This document shows, in pieces, positions 15,879 through 23,651 of a stretch of DNA of 34,829 nucleotides (position 1 is its first letter; every line of letters starts with the position of its first letter). A program made the translations under genes and the position numbers. Under the pieces are notes generated by a model. That model saw only the letters and a program-made list of their open reading frames with translations, was not told the DNA's origin and did not search any database. The stretch spans positions 1-34,829 of the forward strand of contig JAGATU010000109.1 in the NCBI GenBank assembly GCA_017621115.1. Reading direction: 5' to 3'. The DNA is from Lachnospiraceae bacterium. GTDB lineage: Bacteria; Bacillota_A; Clostridia; Lachnospirales; Lachnospiraceae.

Positions 15879-16539
15879 AAAGGGCTCCCTGGGGCATTCC
15901 CCACTGCCTGTGCTATCATGATTAGTTCTGCCGCCACCCGCCCGGCCCCGCAGGGAAGGAAGTGGAAACGGGTTATCTAATGCAAGAATGTCTACACCCA
16001 TCCGTAAGCACGTACAGACACTGTCCCAAAAAACTCGAAAGGGGATGGCCCACAAGGGGTTCGCATGACTTTTATACAATTACTAGTTTATCTTCACTTT
16101 GCATAGTTTCCATTAGCCGCGAGAAGGTTGTTTGAGCCCCACCGGGAAAAGCAAGTTATGCTGCAAAGCAGCATGATAATTCATAAAACCGCCATCGACA
16201 TACGCGCATGTCGACGGCGGTTTTGAATTATATAGCATGCGCGTACCCGCGCATCTTGCTTTTCCCAAAGTGGGGCGAGTTTACTGGTAGCGGCTAAAAT
16301 GGAAGCTATGCAAAGTGTTAGATAATCTTTAATTGTATAATCTAAATAAGAACCCCTTGTGGGCCATCCCCTTTCTCAGACAATTTGGGACGAGCAGTGT
16401 CTGTACGTGCTTACGAATGGGTAAGACATTCTACGCATTATCTAAAAAGTTTCCAATTCCTCCCCTGCGGGGCCGGGCGGGTGGCGGCAGAACTATCCAC
16501 AGTAGCACAGGCGGTGGGGAATGCCCTGGGGAGCCCTTT
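15879..16539. repeat. 661-bp near-palindrome with crown of three hairpins
   Basis: The whole space between two convergent stop codons is one imperfect inverted repeat centred near 16205-16209. Identical blocks pair at mirrored positions: 15923-15955 with 16463-16495 (33 bp), 16037-16062 with 16350-16375 (26 bp), 16003-16023 with 16395-16415 (21 bp), 16095-16106 with 16306-16317 (12 bp) and 16144-16155 with 16255-16266 (12 bp). The outer edges pair as well. Inside the last pair is a crown: hairpin 16158-16174, a central 17-bp hairpin 16185-16224 with a 6-nt loop, and hairpin 16237-16254. The two side hairpins have different stem sequences. The outer arms are GC-rich. No transposase, integrase, target-site duplication or translation signal was found. 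It may be a structured RNA, a double-ended terminator, or a palindromic mobile element. I do not recognise the family. Confidence 0.93.
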
Positions 16540-18362
16540 TATATATTGGCCATTTCTTCGAAGGTTCCGTATAGGTCCAGGCGACCGTAGCCCCAGATAG
16601 GGTTGGGGTATTCAATATTACGGTCCCTGGATGCCCCACGGATAAAGTAGTTTTTTAGTTCCTGGCTGCGGATATAGGGGGAGTTGCCGTCTACAACAGC
16701 CCATTGGGCAAATTGGGCGGCCGCGCCTGCCATTACGGCTGCAGCTAAGGAGGAACCGGTGTAGGTAGATATTACAGGCGTTTCTCCCAACCGGTTTCCG
16801 ACAACGGTCATATTGACTCCGGGAGCTACTAAATCCGGCTTAATGCGGTTGTCACGTGAAAAACCCCTGCCCGAGTTTTGATAGATGCTGTTATCACGGC
16901 TGTTGTAAGTTGCTACGGTTACCGCATCGGTTACATAGGATGGCGTTGTCAAAGTTGTTTCCGGGTCCGGGCGCAGGAAGTAAACCGGTTGACTTAAAAA
17001 TTCCGAAATCGGAAGCCATGCATCAAAACGCGCATCCGGCGAATTCGCCTCATCGGACACACCTATCGTCCACACCCCCGGCGTCGGCTTCTCAAAGCGC
17101 ATTAATACAAGCGCATCTCCGGACCCCTGGGTTATATACGCGTTATATACCGTAATAATAGTTTCCTCAAACACAAAGCGGTAACGAAGGTTGGTCTGGA
17201 ACAATACCGAGGACGGTTCGATATATTCTCCTCCGGGTGTCCTAACCGAAACCGCGAGATTTACAGGTGCTTCTGTCCAGATTTCCATTAAAAATCCATC
17301 CACACCTTCGGACACGAATATTTCCATATTTTCTTCCAATGAACGTCCGTCCTCCTCAAATCTTCCCCTGTAATGATGTGAAGCATTTCCCTCATTTCCT
17401 CCTGCTATTACCATGATCCGGCTTCTTTGCGATGCTACCGCTGTAAGATATCTCGAAAAAATCCCTCCGCCTTCATGGTCTCTGAAATTGGTTCCCATAC
17501 CTAAGCAATATACAATCGGGCGGCGGAATACTCTCGCAAACCTATCCATATACTTAATTGCCATCATAACATCCGTGGAGGAATACGCCACAGCCCCATC
17601 CGGAATCATATAATACTCCCTCAAATACTGTTTTGCAGGCTTCAATTTTACTACCAGAATATCCGCTTGAAATGCAGGCGAATTATACAGACTTCCTTCT
17701 TCTATCCGGCTTCCAGCAGCCAGCGCCGCAAGTCTTGTACCATGTCCGTTCTCATCCACACTCGGTACGATATTCCTTGCCCTCTGTGCATCCGGTTCTG
17801 CATTTTCGCCCATTCCTTCTGCCAAAAGTGCCCTGTCGATATCCTCCCGTGTATATTCCGTCCCGTACAAAAAACCTTCCGGTGGCTCCCCATCCTGTAT
17901 AGTCTGGTCCCACAGCGCAAGAATTCGTGTACTCCCATCTTCTTTTCTGAAAATCCGGTTCCTATAATTAATTCCCGTATCCGCAAATGCCAGAATCACA
18001 CCCCTTCCGGTCAAGTTAAGAGGTTCATCCTGTACTCTCGTAATACCCGACTCAATAAGCGGCGATGGGTCGAAAGTTTCTCCTGCCACAAGTCCGTTTC
18101 CCTGTAGCGATGCATCCTCCACCGTTTCCTGCTGCAAACCAAGCAAATCCGGAATAGATAAATAGTCATTTGATAAAAGCGAAGTATCCGGCAACTGGTT
18201 TCTGTTTATGGATAGAATTCCCACTCTGGCATCCACAGACTGATAGCAATAGTCAAATCGTTCATTTTCCCCGCCAAGAATATCCTCAAGAGGAAAATCA
18301 ATTATAAAATCCACATATTCATCCGATATTATTTTTTCCCTACAATCCATTACTTCTTCCAT
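16539..18362 (-). CDS. Subtilisin-family (S8) serine protease, Csp-like
   Basis: A 607-residue protease without a signal peptide. The catalytic triad is intact: Asp128 (AFADTG), His207 (NGHGT) and Ser538 (TGSSLAAA), with oxyanion Asn323 (GGNEGN). Between the oxyanion and Ser blocks lies an insertion of about 180 residues, probably the jelly-roll domain known from the clostridial Csp germination proteases. N-terminal DCREKIISDEYVDFIIDF resembles a short prodomain of the same group. Csp proteases cut the cortex hydrolase precursor SleC during germination; this role is inferred. The SpoVAF-like gene lies opposite it across the palindrome. AGAG gives a weak ribosome binding site for the first ATG. 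A second ATG at 18350, with GGAAG upstream and starting MDCREK, is a good alternative start. Confidence 0.85.
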   Translation of the reverse strand: MEEVMDCREKIISDEYVDFIIDFPLEDILGGENERFDYCYQSVDARVGILSINRNQLPDTSLLSNDYLSIPDLLGLQQETVEDASLQGNGLVAGETFDPSPLIESGITRVQDEPLNLTGRGVILAFADTGINYRNRIFRKEDGSTRILALWDQTIQDGEPPEGFLYGTEYTREDIDRALLAEGMGENAEPDAQRARNIVPSVDENGHGTRLAALAAGSRIEEGSLYNSPAFQADILVVKLKPAKQYLREYYMIPDGAVAYSSTDVMMAIKYMDRFARVFRRPIVYCLGMGTNFRDHEGGGIFSRYLTAVASQRSRIMVIAGGNEGNASHHYRGRFEEDGRSLEENMEIFVSEGVDGFLMEIWTEAPVNLAVSVRTPGGEYIEPSSVLFQTNLRYRFVFEETIITVYNAYITQGSGDALVLMRFEKPTPGVWTIGVSDEANSPDARFDAWLPISEFLSQPVYFLRPDPETTLTTPSYVTDAVTVATYNSRDNSIYQNSGRGFSRDNRIKPDLVAPGVNMTVVGNRLGETPVISTYTGSSLAAAVMAGAAAQFAQWAVVDGNSPYIRSQELKNYFIRGASRDRNIEYPNPIWGYGRLDLYGTFEEMANI

Positions 18363-18380
18363 ATTTCTCTACATCACTCC

Positions 18381-18409
18381 ATTCTATGTACTCTGAATGC
18401 CCTACATTC
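18381..18409 (-). promoter_or_regulatory. Possible mother-cell (sigma-E-like) promoter of the S8 protease
   Basis: Minus-strand CATAGAAT (18381-18388) differs from the sigma-E -10 consensus CATACAAT at one position. GAATGTA (18403-18409), 14 bp upstream, is a partial match to the -35. No good sigma-A pair was seen. Mother-cell expression would fit a Csp-type protease. This is a tentative call. Confidence 0.35.
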
Positions 18410-18442
18410 AATGATTTTATAAAAAGGTAATAATTCGCAGGC

Positions 18443-18471
18443 TTGTTTATTGCAAATGGGTATTATATAAT
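18443..18471 (+). promoter_or_regulatory. Promoter of the clpX-like gene
   Basis: TTGTTT (18443-18448), a 17-bp spacer, and a perfect TATAAT (18466-18471). The leader would be about 35 nt and contains GGAGGA before the ATG. No CtsR-type or CIRCE-type operator is visible. Confidence 0.65.
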
Positions 18472-18512
18472 AAAAAGCGTCTGAATTTTGGATACAATAA
18501 CGGAGGATAGAA

Positions 18513-20126
18513 ATGTCAGATTATCAGGATAGAGATTACGAAGATGTATGCATTATCTGCCGCAGGCCCGAGAGCAAGGCAGGCAGGATGTTCCATCTTC
18601 CGGGAAATATAACCGTATGCGATGACTGCATGCATATGACCATGGAGACTGTCAGCCATATGGATAAGGGCATGTTTCCAAATATGAGCGGAATGAATAT
18701 GTCTGCCATGGACATGCAGACATTTATGAATGCCATTAATGGTGCTAACGGTTCAAAACAACCATCCGAAAAAAATGCCGATTCGTCTGAAGAATCAGAG
18801 ACGGATTTAGAAGACAAAACAGAAGATTCCAAAGAAAATGGCGTTTCCCAAACACCGGAAGAACCGGAAGACGAGGAAAACACCGAAAATATAGAAGACA
18901 TTGATAACGACGAAGACGAGGATGATGAGCCAAAAAAATCCCATAGTAACCCATTTAGCTTTGGCGGATTCCCAAATATCAGCTTTGTGAACCTTGCCGA
19001 TTTACAGGAAGGCATGGGAGGCAGAACCCGTGTTAAAAAGAAAAAGAAGGATAATAAGCCTTTAATCGAGTTAAAAGACATCCCGGCACCGCACAAGATT
19101 AAAGAGCAGCTTGATGAATATGTTATCGGTCAGGAACATGCCAAGAAAGTTATTTCTGTAGCCGTTTACAACCATTACAAGCGTGTGGCAACCGGCACTA
19201 TGGACCAGATTGAAATCGAGAAGTCCAATATGCTTATGATCGGCCCCACCGGAAGCGGAAAGACCTATCTGGTAAAAACACTTGCCAAGATATTAAACGT
19301 ACCGCTTGCGATTGCCGATGCCACTTCTTTAACGGAAGCCGGCTACATCGGTGATGATATTGAGAGCGTTATTTCCAAGCTTCTTGCGGCGGCAGACAAT
19401 GATGTAAACCGTGCCGAGCAGGGCATTGTGTTTATTGATGAAATTGATAAAATTGCAAAGAAGCAGAACAGCAATTCCCGCGATGTCAGCGGCGAATCCG
19501 TGCAACAGGGTATGCTTCGTTTACTGGAAGGGGCCGATGTGGAAGTACCTGTCGGTGCCATGAGTAAGAACGCCATGGTTCCGCTAACCACCGTAAATAC
19601 AAGAAATATTTTGTTTATCTGCGGTGGCGCATTCCCGGATTTGGAAGAGATTATTAAGCAGCGTCTCCACAAAAATACCGGTATCGGATACGGTGCCGAC
19701 TTAAAGGACAAGTATGACAAAGAAAAGAATATCCTTGAAAAAGTAACTGTGGAAGACCTTAAGAAATTTGGTATGATTCCCGAATTCATCGGTCGTTTGC
19801 CGATTATATATTCCCTTCAGGGACTTACCAAAGACATGCTTATCCAGATTTTGAAAGAGCCAAAGAATGCGATTCTTAAGCAGTACCAGAAGCTTTTGGA
19901 ACTGGACGAAGTTAAACTGGAATTTGATGATGAAGCATTGGAAGCCATTGCCGAAAAGGCTTTGAAAAAAGATACCGGCGCCAGAGCACTGCGTGCCATT
20001 ATCGAAGAATTTATGCTCGACATTATGTATGAGATTCCAAAGGATGACAATATCGGCCGTGTCGTAATCACACGTGACTATATCGAAGGCACAGGCGGAC
20101 CTGTCATCGAAATCAGAAGTGAATAA
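18513..20126 (+). CDS. ClpX-like AAA+ unfoldase with long linker
   Basis: A 537-residue ClpX-family protein, over 100 residues longer than usual ClpX. The N-terminal zinc-binding domain has Cys13, Cys16, Cys36 and Cys39. A linker of about 150 residues follows (about 25-30 in E. coli ClpX): first Met-rich (11 Met in residues 40-72), then highly acidic (about 86-140), then a Lys-rich patch. The AAA+ core has Walker A GPTGSGKT (244-251), pore loop GYIG (277-280), Walker B VFIDEID (306-312) and the sensor-2 GAR motif. Two functional loops differ from standard ClpX: the RKH substrate loop reads SKN (351-353), and the ClpP-docking IGF loop reads IGY (391-393). No clpP, tig or lon is adjacent. It may be a second ClpX with special substrates. 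It has its own promoter and terminator. The strong GGAGGA fixes the start. Confidence 0.88.
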   Translation: MSDYQDRDYEDVCIICRRPESKAGRMFHLPGNITVCDDCMHMTMETVSHMDKGMFPNMSGMNMSAMDMQTFMNAINGANGSKQPSEKNADSSEESETDLEDKTEDSKENGVSQTPEEPEDEENTENIEDIDNDEDEDDEPKKSHSNPFSFGGFPNISFVNLADLQEGMGGRTRVKKKKKDNKPLIELKDIPAPHKIKEQLDEYVIGQEHAKKVISVAVYNHYKRVATGTMDQIEIEKSNMLMIGPTGSGKTYLVKTLAKILNVPLAIADATSLTEAGYIGDDIESVISKLLAAADNDVNRAEQGIVFIDEIDKIAKKQNSNSRDVSGESVQQGMLRLLEGADVEVPVGAMSKNAMVPLTTVNTRNILFICGGAFPDLEEIIKQRLHKNTGIGYGADLKDKYDKEKNILEKVTVEDLKKFGMIPEFIGRLPIIYSLQGLTKDMLIQILKEPKNAILKQYQKLLELDEVKLEFDDEALEAIAEKALKKDTGARALRAIIEEFMLDIMYEIPKDDNIGRVVITRDYIEGTGGPVIEIRSE

Positions 20127-20135
20127 AATAATAAT

Positions 20136-20172
20136 AGCACGGTTTGATTCTCTCAAACCGTGCTTTATTTTT
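20136..20172. terminator. Terminator between the clpX-like and htrA genes
   Basis: A perfect 12-bp stem (20136-20147 with 20153-20164) and a 5-nt loop, followed by TTATTTTT on the plus strand. On the minus strand the tail is ATTATTATTTT, so it can also serve the convergent htrA gene. Confidence 0.85.
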
Positions 20173-20185
20173 GAAAAAAGATAAT

Positions 20186-21667
20186 CTATTTTCTTTTTGG
20201 CTTCTGTGCTTCGCTCTCAGTTTCAAACTGTTCGCCTAAAACCACCTGCAATATCTGTTCTTTGTATTCACCGCTGTCGGCACGCATAATCGTTACTTCA
20301 ACCGTTTCGCCGGCTTCATAATACTCCAGATATCCCTGCAAATCTTCCATACCTCCAACGGTACTTCCTTCAAATCCGACAATGATATCCCCATTTAACA
20401 TTCCGGCAGCCGCTGCTGCTGTATCTTCATATACCTGTGTAATATATACCCCTTCCGGCATTCCGTACATATTGGCAACATCACTGGTTACATTAATACC
20501 GGAGATTCCGAGATATCCTTTTTTCTCAAGATCTACCTTACTCTTTGTCTCTTTTGACATCAGGTTTTCAATAATCGGTTGCGCAGACGAAATCGGAATC
20601 GCATAACCCATACCTTCGATAACACCGCCGCCGATTTTGTTAGAGTTAATACCGATTACTTCACCCTTTACATTTAAAAGCGCACCGCCGGAATTACCCG
20701 GATTAATTGCTGCATCCGTCTGAATCAATTCACCGCTGATACTTCCGTCTTCAGACATTTCAATCTGTCTGTCAAGCGCGCTGATAACACCGGTTGTAAC
20801 GGACTGTCCGTAACCTAAAGCGTTACCGATGGCAATAGCCGGTTCACCAACTTTTAAACTTTCGGAATCACCCATTTTTGCAATACTGATGGCATCCTTT
20901 GTATCTGCATCCAAATCATCTAATTTAACTGCGATTACCGCAAGGTCCATATTGGAATCGCTGCCTTTTACCTGCGCATCAAACACTTCGTCATTAATAA
21001 ACTGCACCTTTAATGTATCCGCATCCTGAACCACATGGTAGTTGGAAACAATTAACAATTCCGAATCATTTTCCCCGATAATAATACCGGAACCCGAAGA
21101 CTGCGCTTCACTGGAAAAACTCTGTCCCCAGAAATTAGTGGTCTCCGTATAAATATTGGTAATAGATACAACCGAAGGCATCACATTTTCAACCACTTCC
21201 GTAACATCTGTTACCACTGTGGTAATCGTCTGGGTTGAAGTAGTCTCAATACCGGACTCGCTGACCTCTACCTTTTCAACAGGTGCCGCTTCTTCACGTG
21301 CACTTTCCTGCTGTGCTTCTTCCACAATTGTCTTATCCTGCCTGATGCTATCCGATGCACCGGTTGCAAGATTTACAAAATAAAATGCCACACCTGCACT
21401 AATTCCAAAGAAAGCACCGACTGCCGCGCCTAATAATAATTTCTTAAACACACTGCCCGCTCCGCTTTTCTTTTTTGGTTTTTTCACCGGCTCATTCGGA
21501 ATATAACTGCGGTCTACGCGGTTACTTTCCACACTGCGGTATCCGTTTCCTTCCTCTGCACTTGTTGTATAATCAGGTCTGCTGTAATAATATCCGCTTC
21601 CCGAAGACTGCTTTCCATAATCGTTCGGATACTGGTTGTTTGAATACGTATATCTTTCATTATCCAT
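20186..21667 (-). CDS. HtrA/DegP-type membrane-anchored serine protease
   Basis: A 493-residue protein. The cytoplasmic N-terminus (1-60) is rich in Tyr, Asn and Ser and is followed by a Lys-rich patch. One membrane helix spans about 77-100, and an acidic, Thr-rich stalk runs to about 160. The trypsin-like domain has His211 (NYHVV), Asp241 (NMDLAV) and Ser326 (GNSGG). A single PDZ domain follows (KGYLGISGINV to the end). It should degrade or refold misfolded exported proteins on the outer face of the membrane. A TTG two codons upstream (21673) is in frame, but GAGG lies only 4 nt from it and is well spaced for the ATG at 21667, so the ATG is chosen. It follows glmS by 95 bp on the same strand; no convincing separate promoter was found. 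Confidence 0.93.
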   Translation of the reverse strand: MDNERYTYSNNQYPNDYGKQSSGSGYYYSRPDYTTSAEEGNGYRSVESNRVDRSYIPNEPVKKPKKKSGAGSVFKKLLLGAAVGAFFGISAGVAFYFVNLATGASDSIRQDKTIVEEAQQESAREEAAPVEKVEVSESGIETTSTQTITTVVTDVTEVVENVMPSVVSITNIYTETTNFWGQSFSSEAQSSGSGIIIGENDSELLIVSNYHVVQDADTLKVQFINDEVFDAQVKGSDSNMDLAVIAVKLDDLDADTKDAISIAKMGDSESLKVGEPAIAIGNALGYGQSVTTGVISALDRQIEMSEDGSISGELIQTDAAINPGNSGGALLNVKGEVIGINSNKIGGGVIEGMGYAIPISSAQPIIENLMSKETKSKVDLEKKGYLGISGINVTSDVANMYGMPEGVYITQVYEDTAAAAAGMLNGDIIVGFEGSTVGGMEDLQGYLEYYEAGETVEVTIMRADSGEYKEQILQVVLGEQFETESEAQKPKRK

Positions 21668-21762
21668 AAACAATTACCTCGTTTCTCTTTTGATGGTTTC
21701 AGTATAAAGATAAATTGTGTTTTTTCTGTGATAAAAGTATTTAAAAATTATGAAAAGTAAAA

Positions 21763-23589
21763 TTATTCCACCGTAACCGATTTTGCAAGATTTCTTGGTT
21801 TATCCACGTCACAGCCCTTGCCGACTGATACATAGTAGGCAAATAACTGCAAAGGAATGATTGCCAGTGAATCCGTAAAATACGGATTGGTCTCAGGAAT
21901 GTAAATAACATAATCCGCTGTTTTTTCAATCTCGGTATTACCGACATTGGTAACGGCAAGCACAAAAGCACCTCTGGATTTTACTTCAACAATATTGCTT
22001 AAGGTCTTTTTATATAAATCCAGCTGTGTGGAAACAGCTGCTACAAGTGTTCCGTCTTCAATCAGCGAAATTGTGCCGTGCTTTAATTCACCGGCTGCAT
22101 AGGCTTCCGAATGAATGTAGGAAATCTCCTTTAATTTAAGCGAAGCTTCAAGGGAAATCGCATAATCGATTCCACGTCCGATAAAGAAAATATCCTTTGC
22201 CGCAATATAGCGGTTTGCAAAACGCTGGATACGCTCTTTGTTATTCATAACCAGTTCAATCTGCTGCGGCAGACGTTTTAAATCCTTAATATAAGATGCC
22301 AGTTCATCTTCGGCCAATTTGCCTCTGACATCCGCAAATTTAAGCGAAAGCAGATAAAGGGCAATTAACTGTGCTGAATAAGCCTTGGTTGTCGCCACGG
22401 CAATCTCAGGACCTGCCCATGTGTACATAACATTATCGGCTTCTCTTGCAATGGAACTGCCGACTACATTGACAATACCAAGAACCCGGCATCCTCTTTT
22501 TTGTGCTTCGCGAAGCGCCGCAAGTGTATCCGCCGTCTCACCGGACTGGCTGACAACCACAACAAGGGAATTCTCATCCAAAATCGGGTCACGGTAACGG
22601 AACTCACTTGCAAGATCTACTTCAACTGGGATTCTCGCAATCCCTTCCATAACGTATTTACCGGTCATGGCCGCATGATATGCCGAACCGCAGGCTACCA
22701 TATACACACGGCTTAATTTACAAATCTCTTCATCGGTAAGACCGAGCTCATCGATTACGATTTCATTATCCTTAATTCGCGGACTCAAGGTATCGGTTAC
22801 CGTTTTTGCCTGCTCGTGCATTTCCTTTAACATGAAATGCTCATAACCGCCTTTTTCGGCCGCAGATGCATCCCACTCAATCGTAACGGATTCTTTTTCC
22901 AGTTCTTCCTCATCTACCGTATAAAAACGCAGACTGTCAGCGGTCATACATGCCACTTCCTGATTGTCCACATAATATACGTTTCGGGTGTATTTTAAAA
23001 TCGCCGGAACATCGGAAGCAATAAAACAACCATCATCACTTTTACCGACAATTAACGGACTGTCCTTACGTACCGCATATAGGGTATCCGGATAATCCGC
23101 AAACAAAATCCCCAAGGCATAGGAGCCTTCCACTCTGTGAAGCACCTTAGTAATTGCCTCCAAAGGGTTACCCTTATAATAATAATCCAAAAGATGGGCC
23201 AACACTTCCGTGTCCGTTTCCGACACAAAATGATAACCCTTCTTCATCAATTTATTTTTTAGCGGAATATAATTCTCAATAATCCCGTTATGAACAACCG
23301 CAATGGTCTCCTCGCTGTTGTAATGCGGATGGGAATTCACATCACTCGGTGCTCCATGAGTCGCCCAACGTGTATGCCCGATACCGATTTGTCCCGGCAT
23401 CGTTGCACCGTCATGCGTCAGTTCTTCGAGCACTTTAAGACGTCCCACCGACTTTTCAATCTGAATACGTTTTTCGCCAAAAACAGCCATTCCCGCCGAA
23501 TCGTATCCTCTGTATTCCAGCTTGGATAAACCATCCAAAATAATTGGCGCAGCCTGCGCTTTCCCTACATATCCGACAATTCCGCACAT
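21763..23589 (-). CDS. glmS: Glutamine-fructose-6-phosphate aminotransferase (isomerizing)
   Basis: A 608-residue enzyme of the usual length. It starts MCGIVGYVGKAQ, so Cys2 is the nucleophile of the glutaminase domain. HTRWATHG and the conserved DTEVLAHL segment follow. The C-terminal half has two SIS sugar-isomerase domains (ACGSAYHA, SQSGETADTLAAL) and ends DKPRNLAKSVTVE. It makes glucosamine 6-phosphate, the entry point to UDP-GlcNAc for peptidoglycan and wall glycans, which fits the glycan genes on its right. GAAAGGGG precedes the ATG. The 62-bp gap to the upstream GT2 gene holds no glmS ribozyme and no convincing promoter, so it may be cotranscribed with that gene. Confidence 0.97.
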   Translation of the reverse strand: MCGIVGYVGKAQAAPIILDGLSKLEYRGYDSAGMAVFGEKRIQIEKSVGRLKVLEELTHDGATMPGQIGIGHTRWATHGAPSDVNSHPHYNSEETIAVVHNGIIENYIPLKNKLMKKGYHFVSETDTEVLAHLLDYYYKGNPLEAITKVLHRVEGSYALGILFADYPDTLYAVRKDSPLIVGKSDDGCFIASDVPAILKYTRNVYYVDNQEVACMTADSLRFYTVDEEELEKESVTIEWDASAAEKGGYEHFMLKEMHEQAKTVTDTLSPRIKDNEIVIDELGLTDEEICKLSRVYMVACGSAYHAAMTGKYVMEGIARIPVEVDLASEFRYRDPILDENSLVVVVSQSGETADTLAALREAQKRGCRVLGIVNVVGSSIAREADNVMYTWAGPEIAVATTKAYSAQLIALYLLSLKFADVRGKLAEDELASYIKDLKRLPQQIELVMNNKERIQRFANRYIAAKDIFFIGRGIDYAISLEASLKLKEISYIHSEAYAAGELKHGTISLIEDGTLVAAVSTQLDLYKKTLSNIVEVKSRGAFVLAVTNVGNTEIEKTADYVIYIPETNPYFTDSLAIIPLQLFAYYVSVGKGCDVDKPRNLAKSVTVE

Positions 23590-23651
23590 AATAATCCCCT
23601 TTCAAATCAAATATATCTGCCCAAAATGATCCGTACGAAAACTATTTCCCC

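Noticed and set aside
15879..16539. Transposon ends or target-site duplication around the palindrome
   Set aside because: The flanks (AAGTAG on the left, TATATA on the right) do not form a direct repeat, and no transposase gene is present. A mobile origin is therefore only one hypothesis.
15822..16590. Two mirror-image reading frames in the large palindrome (minus 15822-16079, plus 16333-16590), both with NPLWAIPF, SVCTCLRMG and GRAGGGRT segments and a frame-preserving 6-nt length difference
   Set aside because: Both start with TTG and have no ribosome binding site, both run into the ends of the neighbouring genes, and most differences change the amino acid. The similarity is explained by the inverted repeat itself.
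18536..19096. 186-residue minus-strand frame opposite the clpX-like gene
   Set aside because: It is Ser-rich only because it is antisense to the Glu/Asp-rich linker codons. It has no ribosome binding site and no recognisable domain.
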